DNA of 64,000 bases. Source: Dyadobacter frigoris (GTDB taxonomy: Bacteria > Bacteroidota > Bacteroidia > Cytophagales > Spirosomataceae). The position numbers were made by a program, and so were the translations under genes. How positions within the stretch are numbered: position 1 is the stretch's first letter; every line of letters starts with the position of its first letter. Below, in pieces: positions 44,361-52,742 of this stretch. Under the pieces are notes generated by a model, which was not told the DNA's origin, made no database searches, and worked only from the letters and a program-made list of their open reading frames with translations. The DNA lies in contig NZ_SZVO01000009.1 of assembly GCF_005280585.1 (NCBI RefSeq), positions 124,001 to 188,000 of the forward strand, read 5' to 3'.

Positions 44361-47300
44361 ATGGTAAAAGCCGCACGGTTACTCAGGTCTTTTTCAAACA
44401 AAAAACACATCAATCGTTTCCTGGCAATTACAGTGCTTTCAGGAGCTTTGGTATTCAATAGTAATCAGGTTAACGCTGCTGTTGCCGCTGATTCTATCAA
44501 GGTGACATTAACGGAAGGTACCAACATGGCCACCGATTTATCTCCTGATAAAAAGCTTATAGCCGTTGATATTCAAGGAACTATTTGGAGCATTCCTATC
44601 GAGGGCGGTGATGCAAAAGCGTTGACAGACGGTATGGGTGACGATCGCCAGCCACGCTGGTCGCCGGATGGAAGCCGTGTTGCGTTTCAGTCATTTCGTG
44701 ACGGATACTATCATATCTGGGCTGTCAACAAAGACGGTTCGGGATTAACACAATTGACGTACGGCGTTTTTGATGAACGTGAACCGGAATGGTCACCGGA
44801 TGGGAAATTTCTTGTTTTTTCATCAGACCGTGGTGGCAATTATGATATCTGGAAAATGGATCTTGCTACAAGAGCCATGACACAATTGACTAACGATCCG
44901 GCTAACGACTATTTCCCTGCTTACGCCAATGACGGAAGCAAAATCACCTTTGTTTCCGAACGTCCCTCGGCACCCGGAATTTACATTTTAAGTGCAGACG
45001 GTTCGCAGAAACTGGTAGTAAAAAATGCGGCAAAACTTGCCGGACCTTCTTTTAACCCGGATGGAACGCATATTTATTTCAATGTATTTACCGGCGGTTT
45101 CAGTAGTCTTGATGATGTTGAAGTTTCAACCGGTACTGCGAATACGTTGACACCAAAACTGGAAGACGTTTTTCCATTCCGAGCCAGCTGGATTTCTCCA
45201 CAGGAATATCTGTACAGTGCAGACGGGAAAATCAAACGTGTAAAAGTGGGTGAAAAAACGGCTCAGGCTATCGCTTTCAAAGCAATAGCTACGGTGACAA
45301 AATCATCTTACACAAGAAAAACATACGATTTCAACAGTGGCAAACCGAAAACGGTAAAAGGAATAAAAGGACTTAATGTTTCGCCGGACGGGAAAAGTTT
45401 TGTCTTTTCTGCGTTGGGTGATCTTTGGATCTTGCAAAAAGGAACAACTACTCCGAAACAGTTAACAAAAGATGCTTTCCTGGATGCCGATCCCACTTTT
45501 TCTCCGGACGGAAATACCATAGCATTTCTTACCGACCGTTCAGGCGCGATGAATCTTTGGCTGCACGATGTGAAAACAGGAAAACAAACGCAGCTTGCCA
45601 AGACGGAATACGATGTCAATTATCCAATTTTCTCACCAGACGGAACTAAAATCGCTTTTTATCAGGCAGATTCTAAAAACTCCTGGGGCAGAGGAACACT
45701 TCAAACAATCGAGGTGAAATCGGGAAAGATTGAAAAGATCCACGAATCACTATTTGTACCAAGTCAGCCAAGCTGGTCGGCAGATGGAAAGACGATCGCT
45801 CTTTCAGGACTGGAAGTTTATTCAACCCGATACCGTGAAGGAATTAACAAGATTTTGTTGGTATCGCTTGACAAAAAGCCGGACCGTTTTGTCTCTCCGG
45901 TAGCCGAGCGTTCTCTGGGTATGCGCGCTAAAAACGGACCAGCCTGGTCGCCGGATGGTAAATCGATGGCTTATGTGCAGGATGGTTTGTTATGGATCAT
46001 TGCGGTTGATCCTTCCGGAACAATTGTAGGACCGCCAAGAGGATTAACCCATGAATTATCGGAAGTGCCAAGCTGGACGGGCGACTCAAAAACGCTGGTT
46101 TATATGGCCACGGATACAATCAAAACAATCCGTGTATCTGATGGAAAAGTGGAGTCGGTACCAATGAATTTCAAATGGGATTACAAGCAGCCGAAAGAAA
46201 CGATCGTGATCCATGCCGGAAAAGTTTTTGACGGAAGAAATAAGGAATATGTCAAAAATGTTGATATCATCATTGAAGGAAACCGCATCAAGGAAATCCT
46301 TCCGCACAAAGCCGGTCGCGCTGGAAAACTGGTAGATGCTTCGGACAAAACGATCATTCCCGGACTTTTTGAAATGCATACGCACCAACATGCGATGGGT
46401 GGCGCAAAACTGGGCCGTTTATGGCTTTCGTATGGTATCACTTCTTTGAGAGAAACCGGTGCTGATCCGTATGATGCTTTGGAAAGAAAAGAATCCTGGG
46501 ATGCCGGGACGCTGACTGGTCCGCGTGAATTTTTTACAGGTGGTCTGACTGATGGAAGCCGTATTTATTACGGTTTGGCCAACAGCGTACATTCTACGGC
46601 GCAGCTTGATCTCGAACTGGAACGCGCTTCAAGACTGGGTTATGATATGATCAAAACTTACGTGCGGATGCCTGATATTTTGCAGCAGCGTATCACCAAT
46701 TATGCGCATAAAATCGGCATTCCGGTTTCTTCCCATGAGATTTTCCCTGCGATGCGTTACGGCGTGGATGCGGTTGAGCATATCGGCGGTACAAGTCGCC
46801 GTGGCTATTCTCCGAAGATTTCTCAAATGAATTTTACCTATCAGGATGTTACTGAACTTCTGGTGAAATCACAAATGAACATTACGCCGACAGCTTCGTT
46901 GCAGGGTGGATTTTATGCCATGGCCGCAAAAGATCCAAGCTACTATGAAAACAGGCAATTCAAAGTTTTCTATTCAGAAGAATTCAGAAAAGGTTTGAAA
47001 GACGGCGCTTCACAAATTGAGAAAATGTTTCCGGGATATCTGGCCAATTTTGGTACGATTCAAAAAACGGTTAAAAACCTGATTGCAAGCGGCGCGAGAG
47101 TTACAGCCGGTACCGATAGTCCATTTATTCCTTATGCTATGAGCCTTCATTCCGAGCTTCAATGCTGGGTTGACGGAGGTATTACACCGTTTGAAACATT
47201 GCGTTCGGCTACATTATGGTCGGCAGAAGCAGTAGGTGTAAGCAAAGATCTCGGTACGCTTGAAAAAGGAAAACTGGCTGATCTGGTTATCGTTGACGGT

Positions 47301-47396
47301 GATCCGCTTGTAAAAATCGAAGATGCCTGGAATGTGAAACACGTAATGAAAAACGGAATTCTTTTCTCACTGGAAGATCTTTTAAAACAGCCTTAA
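44361..47396 (+). CDS. propeller-amidohydrolase 2 (paralogue of the gene at 40115)
   Basis: 1011 residues with the same layout as its paralogue: signal peptide (about 1-40), PD40 propeller (SPDGSRVAFQSFRDG, SPDGKFLVFSSDRGGN and more) and amidohydrolase domain with H673-x-H675 in EMHTHQ, MIKTYVRM, SHEIFPAMRYGVDAVEHIGG and AGTDSPF. By eye about 60% of residues match the paralogue over the first 160 aligned propeller positions. A catalytic-domain segment of roughly 12 residues (SEEFRKGLKDGASQIEKMF region) differs in length. The M20 peptidase gene follows after 15 bases, so the two are co-transcribed. A periplasmic dipeptide or amide hydrolase is inferred; divided specificity between the paralogues is plausible. 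Confidence 0.9.
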   Translation: MVKAARLLRSFSNKKHINRFLAITVLSGALVFNSNQVNAAVAADSIKVTLTEGTNMATDLSPDKKLIAVDIQGTIWSIPIEGGDAKALTDGMGDDRQPRWSPDGSRVAFQSFRDGYYHIWAVNKDGSGLTQLTYGVFDEREPEWSPDGKFLVFSSDRGGNYDIWKMDLATRAMTQLTNDPANDYFPAYANDGSKITFVSERPSAPGIYILSADGSQKLVVKNAAKLAGPSFNPDGTHIYFNVFTGGFSSLDDVEVSTGTANTLTPKLEDVFPFRASWISPQEYLYSADGKIKRVKVGEKTAQAIAFKAIATVTKSSYTRKTYDFNSGKPKTVKGIKGLNVSPDGKSFVFSALGDLWILQKGTTTPKQLTKDAFLDADPTFSPDGNTIAFLTDRSGAMNLWLHDVKTGKQTQLAKTEYDVNYPIFSPDGTKIAFYQADSKNSWGRGTLQTIEVKSGKIEKIHESLFVPSQPSWSADGKTIALSGLEVYSTRYREGINKILLVSLDKKPDRFVSPVAERSLGMRAKNGPAWSPDGKSMAYVQDGLLWIIAVDPSGTIVGPPRGLTHELSEVPSWTGDSKTLVYMATDTIKTIRVSDGKVESVPMNFKWDYKQPKETIVIHAGKVFDGRNKEYVKNVDIIIEGNRIKEILPHKAGRAGKLVDASDKTIIPGLFEMHTHQHAMGGAKLGRLWLSYGITSLRETGADPYDALERKESWDAGTLTGPREFFTGGLTDGSRIYYGLANSVHSTAQLDLELERASRLGYDMIKTYVRMPDILQQRITNYAHKIGIPVSSHEIFPAMRYGVDAVEHIGGTSRRGYSPKISQMNFTYQDVTELLVKSQMNITPTASLQGGFYAMAAKDPSYYENRQFKVFYSEEFRKGLKDGASQIEKMFPGYLANFGTIQKTVKNLIASGARVTAGTDSPFIPYAMSLHSELQCWVDGGITPFETLRSATLWSAEAVGVSKDLGTLEKGKLADLVIVDGDPLVKIEDAWNVKHVMKNGILFSLEDLLKQP

Positions 47397-47411
47397 TACT
47401 TACTAAATACG

Positions 47412-48959
47412 ATGGTTTTAAAATCGATAAAAAAATCAACAACGGCTGCACTACTTTTTGCTTTGTCAGTAGGCAGCGGACAACTTAGTGCTCAGAAAAT
47501 CCCGGCGGAAAAAAGTGATGCTATCATTTCAAAACTGATGTATCCGGCTTTGGAAGAACTTAAAGATTATGTTTCAATTCCTAATGACGCGCTTGTTGCT
47601 GAGGATATAGACAAAAATCTGGCATGGTCCGAGAAAGCTTTTGCCAAACGTGGTTTCAAAACCGATATCCTGAAAACGGGAAAACTGCCTCTTTTTTCAG
47701 CAGAAAAAACTTATCCGAAAAACACCAAAACGGTTCTGTTTTATTTCCATTTGGATGGACAGGCAGTTCGCCCGACAGAGTGGTTTCAGAAAGATCCGTA
47801 CATGACGGTTTTGAAAGAAAAAAGCGCAGATGGAAGCTTCAAGGAAATTGACTGGAATTTGTTGAAAGACGGTAAGATCAACGATGAATGGCGGATTTTT
47901 GCCCGTTCAACTTCGGATGATAAAGGCCCTATTGTGATGCTTTTACAGGCACTGGATATTCTGGCAGCACAAAAACAACAGCCTCCATTTAATGTAAAAG
48001 TCGTTCTGGATTGTGAAGAAGAAAAAGGATCTCCGGGATTGAAAGCGGCTTTGGCAGAATACAAAACCCAGCTGATGGCAGATTTTCTGATCGTTATGGA
48101 TGGTCCGATGCACGCAACAAACCGGCCAACATTGACTTTTGGCTGCCGTGGTGGTACTGGTTTTTCGCTTACAACCTACGGCGCAATTACCCAGCAGCAT
48201 AGCGGTCACTTCGGGAATTATTCTCCCGATCCAACATTCAGTCTTGCTAAAATCATTTCAACGATGAAAGATGATGATGGAAGAGTTTTGGTTGACGGGT
48301 TTTATGATGGAATTAAATTCGATGCCGAAGCTGTAAAATTAATGGCTGCCGTTCCGGATAATCTTCTGGAAATTAATGACCGTTTACAAATTGCCGAGGC
48401 GGAAAAAGTTGGTAAAAATTACCAGGAATCTATGCAGTATCCTTCACTGAATATAAGAGGTTTAAAAGCTGCTGTGACAGGAAAAGGCGGTGGGTCGATT
48501 ATTCCGGAAGAAGCACTGGCAGAATTTGGAATTCGTCTCGTGCCGGAAACCGAGGGCGCTCATATGACTTCGCTTGTTAAAAAACACATTGAAAAACAAG
48601 GTTATACCGTCGTTGATCATGTGCCTACAAAACAGGAGCGTATGGCGCATAAAAAACTGGTATTTATGAGTAATGGCGGTGCAGGAAGTCCGGCATTCCG
48701 TACCGAAGTAAACTCGCCGATTGGTAACTGGCTAAGAAAATCGGTGACTGAAAATTTTACAGAACAACCTGTAATTATCCGCATTATGGGCGGCTCAGTT
48801 CCTGTTGTCCCATTTATTCAAACGCTCGGCGTTCCGGCAGTGATTGTGCCGATGGTCAATATGGATAACAATCAGCATAGTCCAAATGAAAATCTACGGA
48901 TTGGAAATTTGAGAATGGGTATCAAAACCTGTCTTTCAATCCTGACCACACCGATCTGA
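47412..48959 (+). CDS. exported M20-family metallopeptidase
   Basis: 515 residues with a signal peptide (about 1-28, cleavage after LSA). The di-zinc signature of M20 enzymes is present: H113-x-D115 in FYFHLDGQ, DD at 169-170 in STSDDKGP, the Glu pair in LDCEEEKGSPG (202-203), Asp in VMDGPM and the late His in NNQHSPNENL. The carnosinase-like size suggests a dipeptidase or aminoacylase acting in the periplasm. It lies 15 bases after amidohydrolase 2 and 59 bases before the aminotransferase, supporting a peptide or N-acyl-amino-acid route. Confidence 0.92.
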   Translation: MVLKSIKKSTTAALLFALSVGSGQLSAQKIPAEKSDAIISKLMYPALEELKDYVSIPNDALVAEDIDKNLAWSEKAFAKRGFKTDILKTGKLPLFSAEKTYPKNTKTVLFYFHLDGQAVRPTEWFQKDPYMTVLKEKSADGSFKEIDWNLLKDGKINDEWRIFARSTSDDKGPIVMLLQALDILAAQKQQPPFNVKVVLDCEEEKGSPGLKAALAEYKTQLMADFLIVMDGPMHATNRPTLTFGCRGGTGFSLTTYGAITQQHSGHFGNYSPDPTFSLAKIISTMKDDDGRVLVDGFYDGIKFDAEAVKLMAAVPDNLLEINDRLQIAEAEKVGKNYQESMQYPSLNIRGLKAAVTGKGGGSIIPEEALAEFGIRLVPETEGAHMTSLVKKHIEKQGYTVVDHVPTKQERMAHKKLVFMSNGGAGSPAFRTEVNSPIGNWLRKSVTENFTEQPVIIRIMGGSVPVVPFIQTLGVPAVIVPMVNMDNNQHSPNENLRIGNLRMGIKTCLSILTTPI

Positions 48960-49018
48960 GTTCCAAATTGATTTCAAAAAAGCTTTACAAAAGTGTCTAA
49001 CGTTTAAAATAAACAAAA

Positions 49019-50206
49019 ATGAATCAGAAAATTGACCGTCGCAATTTGTTGAAATCAGGCCTGATGGCTATCGGTGGAATGACACTGGCTCCTCATTTGA
49101 GCTTTGGTGGTGCATTCGATGACATGCCTTTAACGCTTGATCCCGAAAACCGTATTTACCGCAGCCCAATGGTTCGCGAGCATTTTCTTGACAAAAAACC
49201 GGATCTTTCCAAAATGATCCGTCTGGGTTCTAACGAAAATCCTTACGGCCCGCCAAAGTCTGCTCAAAAGGCAGCTTGTGATTCCGTAGTGGGTGGAAAC
49301 CGTTACGCATGGCAGGAAATGTTTGATCTTGTTGATAAAATCGCAAAAAAAGAAGGCGTTTCCAAAGAATCGATCATGATGGGGCCAGGCTCTTCTGATC
49401 TTTTGGAAAAAGTGGCTTTGGTGCTTTTCATGCACGGTGGAAATATCGTTTCTGCTGATCCTTGTTATATGTCACTGATTCAGGTTGCGAAATCTGTTGG
49501 TGCAACATGGAAAGCAGTTCCTGTAAGAGAAGACCATTCGCACGACTTGAAAGCGATGGAAGCAGCTGTTGATAAAGACACAAAACTTATTTACATATGT
49601 AATCCAAACAATCCGACTGGCGCTATTACATCTGGTAAAGAATTATTGGATTTCTGCTCACGCGTTTCTGAAAAAGTGCCGATTTTCGTAGACGAAGCGT
49701 ACATCGAACTAGCCGTTGGGGCGGATACGCAAAGTATGGTTTCGCTTCTTCAAAAAAATAAAAACGTGATCATCGCGCGTACATTCTCGAAAATTATGGG
49801 AATGGCCGGAATTCGTGTTGGATATATGGCTGCTCAGCCTGCATTCATCGCTGAAATTGAGAAAATCACACGGGGTGGAATGGGTATTTCTTATACTTCA
49901 ATCGCCGCTGCTTCTGCTGCAATGGATGATAACGAATTCCAAGGCATGACCCGCAAATTGAACCACGAAGCAAAGACTTATTTATATGCAAACCTGGATA
50001 AAATGGGTTACAAATACATCCCGTCTTATACCAATTTCGTAATCTTCCCGATCAAAATCGCAGGGAAGGAAATGCTTTCTAAAATGACTGCAAAGGGAAT
50101 TGTTGTACGTTCTTTTGATATTCAGAACAAACCTTGGTGCCGTGTGAGTATCGGTACAATGGACGAAATGAAGAGCTTCGTAAGTGCGCTTGGAACAATA
50201 AGCTAA
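49019..50206 (+). CDS. Tat-exported class I/II PLP aminotransferase (HisC-like)
   Basis: 395 residues. The N-terminus has a twin-arginine signal: DRRNLLKSG followed by a hydrophobic stretch to about residue 30. The rest is a fold-type I aminotransferase similar to histidinol-phosphate aminotransferases: LGSNENPYGPP near 68, CNPNNPTGA near 195, VDEAYIE near 220 and the PLP lysine K258 in ARTFSKIMGMAGIRVGY. A cofactor enzyme folded in the cytoplasm suits Tat export. Biosynthetic HisC is cytosolic, so this copy probably acts on amino acids released in the periplasm by the neighbouring peptidases. The substrate is not known. Confidence 0.88.
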   Translation: MNQKIDRRNLLKSGLMAIGGMTLAPHLSFGGAFDDMPLTLDPENRIYRSPMVREHFLDKKPDLSKMIRLGSNENPYGPPKSAQKAACDSVVGGNRYAWQEMFDLVDKIAKKEGVSKESIMMGPGSSDLLEKVALVLFMHGGNIVSADPCYMSLIQVAKSVGATWKAVPVREDHSHDLKAMEAAVDKDTKLIYICNPNNPTGAITSGKELLDFCSRVSEKVPIFVDEAYIELAVGADTQSMVSLLQKNKNVIIARTFSKIMGMAGIRVGYMAAQPAFIAEIEKITRGGMGISYTSIAAASAAMDDNEFQGMTRKLNHEAKTYLYANLDKMGYKYIPSYTNFVIFPIKIAGKEMLSKMTAKGIVVRSFDIQNKPWCRVSIGTMDEMKSFVSALGTIS

Positions 50207-50222
50207 GCTTAAATCGTATAGC

Positions 50223-50282
50223 AATGGCTGGTTTTTTATTGTTTTTCGCAAACTGCAATTTCAAAACCAGCCATTTTATTTT
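50223..50282 (+). terminator. intrinsic terminator after the aminotransferase
   Basis: Perfect 13-bp arms 50223-50235 and 50263-50275 with a 27-base loop, followed by TTATTTTAA. Confidence 0.6.
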
Positions 50283-50327
50283 AATTTTTATTCGCCGGTT
50301 AATTTTCCGGTCTAGTCTCGTCTTATT

Positions 50328-51422
50328 ATGAGTGACGCCTTACAAAAAACCATTACACTTCTACTACTTATCGCATTGGGACTTCTTCTTCGGGGGAAAT
50401 TCAAAAGTAAAGATCAGACCAACGGCATCAAGGAAATCATTCTTTCTGTGGCTCTGCCTTCTACGATCTTTATTTCACTGATGAAAATTGATGTGGATTC
50501 TTCCATGATCATAATTCCGCTGGTAACACTGGTTTTCAATTTCCTGATGTTCTTTTCTGCTCCCGTCGCTTTTGCGCTTTTTGGTATTGAAAAAAATAGT
50601 CCAACAGGTCGCACGCTGTTGATGCTTATTCCATCTTTGGCACCCGGACTTTCCTGTTTTCCTTTTATAGCTGAATTTTTAGGTGAAAAAAGTCTTGCGA
50701 TTGCTGCATTAGCCGATGTTGGAAACAAGTTTTTCGTGCTTATTTCGCTTTACATTCTGGCGATGAATATGTTTTTGAAAAACAGTCACGACACAGAAAC
50801 CAAAATGGGAGGGAAGCTTAAAAGTCTTTTTGGCAACATGTTGCAGGAGCCTATCAATGTGCTGATCATACTGGCGCTTGTGCTTCTTGGTTTTGATATT
50901 AATTACAAAACACTACCCTTTTTTCTGACTGAAATTTTTGACAAAACGAGTGCCATGATGACACCGCTTGTACTGCTTTTTATCGGTCTTGCCGTACAGC
51001 TTAAAGAAGGAAAAAAAGCGATCGTGACCAGTATTCTGCTTTTCCGTGCAGGTAGTACGATGCTGATCAGTGCGGCGATGATTTTTGTTCTGAATATTTC
51101 AGATCAGTCCATGATTTTACTTGCTATTGTGATTCCGTTAAGTGCTGCAAGTTTCTGGCCGCTGGCACATATTTCTGCCTTTAATCTAAGAGAAGACGCC
51201 TTAGGTTTATCTAAGGAAAAAAGAACTTTTGATATGGAACTAGCTGTGTTGCTATTGGCGTTTTCCCTGCCTTTTTCGACGATTCTCATTCTTGGTATTT
51301 TGTCGACGGGCGCTATGTTTACGCATCTTAGTACTTTAATCATTGCCGGTGTCGTGCTGATTGCTCTGGGCGGATTACCAAATCTTTTTGGCCGGTTTGC
51401 ACTGAAAAAGTCTAATGCCTGA
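50328..51422 (+). CDS. AEC-type permease (auxin efflux carrier/membrane transport family)
   Basis: 364 residues with about ten membrane helices and few charged loops. The helix pattern with an internal SLAPGLSCFPFIAEF motif and the two-halves arrangement suggests the PF03547 membrane-transport family, whose members move carboxylates, amino-acid derivatives or auxin-like acids. It stands 121 bases after the aminotransferase, beyond a terminator, on the same strand, and could move the keto or amino acids formed in the locus. The family call is moderate; the transport direction is unknown. Confidence 0.68.
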   Translation: MSDALQKTITLLLLIALGLLLRGKFKSKDQTNGIKEIILSVALPSTIFISLMKIDVDSSMIIIPLVTLVFNFLMFFSAPVAFALFGIEKNSPTGRTLLMLIPSLAPGLSCFPFIAEFLGEKSLAIAALADVGNKFFVLISLYILAMNMFLKNSHDTETKMGGKLKSLFGNMLQEPINVLIILALVLLGFDINYKTLPFFLTEIFDKTSAMMTPLVLLFIGLAVQLKEGKKAIVTSILLFRAGSTMLISAAMIFVLNISDQSMILLAIVIPLSAASFWPLAHISAFNLREDALGLSKEKRTFDMELAVLLLAFSLPFSTILILGILSTGAMFTHLSTLIIAGVVLIALGGLPNLFGRFALKKSNA

Positions 51423-51522
51423 TTTTGAGCATATGGTCATATTTTAATCTTGTTAAATCGGTCTGACGTTTGGTCTTTTTTCGCATCACCAGCTGATTTT
51501 TAAAGCCTCATCATTGTAAGTC

Positions 51523-51554
51523 AAGGTGCTGTTACGTTTAGGTAATAGCACCTT
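51523..51554. repeat. 13-bp inverted repeat upstream of the serine hydrolase
   Basis: Arms 51523-51535 and 51542-51554 pair with one G-T wobble and a 6-base loop. It lacks a strong T-run, so it may be a weak terminator of the permease gene or a leader structure of the next gene. Confidence 0.45.
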
Positions 51555-51598
51555 TGCTTATTTCACAGGAAAGCAAGGATTTGTGCTAACTTGCATGA

Positions 51599-52711
51599 AT
51601 GAAATATGGAATCTACATTTTCTTGCTTGCGGTTTTTCAAATAAACTTTTGTCTGGGACAAAATACAGCTTCTATTCGGGACGTACTGGACAGCACCAAC
51701 AAAATTACACCTTTAAGTGCGAATATTTTAATCACTAAAAACGGTCAGCGTATTTTTGAAAAAAGCTACGGTTATGCCGATGTTGAAAAGCAAAAGTTAT
51801 TGACGGCGGATAACTCTTTTCAGCTCGCTTCAATATCAAAGCAGTTTACTGCTTATGGCATAATGATCTTGAAAAACAAAGGTATCATCCAATATGACAG
51901 CCTTGTTGTGAATTATCTTCCGGAGTTTCCTTACCGAAATATCACTGTTCGACATCTTCTTAATCACACCTCGGGTTTACCGGATTTTTGGAATAAAATC
52001 AGACCAAATCTGGATACAAACCGTTCCAACGGCAACAATGATGCGCTTCAATATTTAATCAAAAATCATCTTCTGCTGCAATCTGAGCCTGGAAGCCGGT
52101 TTGAATATTGCGATATCGGTTATGATTTTCTGGCAACAATTATTGAACGATTATCAAAAAAAACCTACGGGCAGTTTCTGGAACAGAACATTTTCAAGCC
52201 TTTGAAAATGAATGATACTCATGCCTATCTGGTCACGGATATTAGGAGAATTCAAAACAGTAAACTTGCAATAGGCAATGTTTGGGATCCGGCTCAAAAG
52301 AGATTCTTGTATGCTCATATCCAGTCGAAGTATAATTTCGTTTTTTATCTGGGCGATTTTTATGGCGATGGCTCGATTGTCTCTACGGCCCGGAATCTGG
52401 CATTATGGGACCGGGCATTGACAAATTGTGTATTATTACCTTGCGATGTTCAGGAGGAATCCATGAAGCCTTACTTATTTGAAGGAAAACCAGTGATAGA
52501 CAAGAATGGTAAGCCCGTTAATGTTGGTTTTGGCTGGTTCTTTTTTCAAACACCGGCTTTGGGGACAGTGATCACACATGGCGGAGGACATCCTGGTAAT
52601 CAGCATAATATATACCGTATACCTGAAAAGAATATTGCATTTATTTTCTTATCCAATGCTGAATCAGACGATCATCAGAAACTTGTTGACAGGATTTTGC
52701 AGCTTTTATAA
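51599..52711 (+). CDS. class-C beta-lactamase-like serine hydrolase
   Basis: 370 residues with a signal peptide (about 1-20, cleavage near CLG). The catalytic SxxK is S78-I-S-K81 in LASISKQFTAYG. The second motif reads Y-C-D (FEYCDIGYD) where YxN is usual, and the third is HGGGHPG in place of KTG. This is the pattern of esterase/D-aminopeptidase relatives of penicillin-binding proteins rather than of true lactamases. It should act in the periplasm on esters or peptides. The OmpA-domain gene starts 31 bases downstream on the same strand. Confidence 0.86.
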   Translation: MKYGIYIFLLAVFQINFCLGQNTASIRDVLDSTNKITPLSANILITKNGQRIFEKSYGYADVEKQKLLTADNSFQLASISKQFTAYGIMILKNKGIIQYDSLVVNYLPEFPYRNITVRHLLNHTSGLPDFWNKIRPNLDTNRSNGNNDALQYLIKNHLLLQSEPGSRFEYCDIGYDFLATIIERLSKKTYGQFLEQNIFKPLKMNDTHAYLVTDIRRIQNSKLAIGNVWDPAQKRFLYAHIQSKYNFVFYLGDFYGDGSIVSTARNLALWDRALTNCVLLPCDVQEESMKPYLFEGKPVIDKNGKPVNVGFGWFFFQTPALGTVITHGGGHPGNQHNIYRIPEKNIAFIFLSNAESDDHQKLVDRILQLL

Positions 52712-52742
52712 GTTGAGCATACGCGTTATCAAGCTACTAATA

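Noticed and set aside
51599..52711. true beta-lactamase
   Set aside because: SxxK is present, but YCD replaces YxN and HGGG replaces KTG, which fits esterase or peptidase relatives better.
52578..52742. N-terminal extension of the OmpA-domain protein overlapping the serine hydrolase
   Set aside because: The extension lacks a signal peptide and overlaps 134 bases of a well-supported gene; the ATG at 52743 begins a normal signal peptide.
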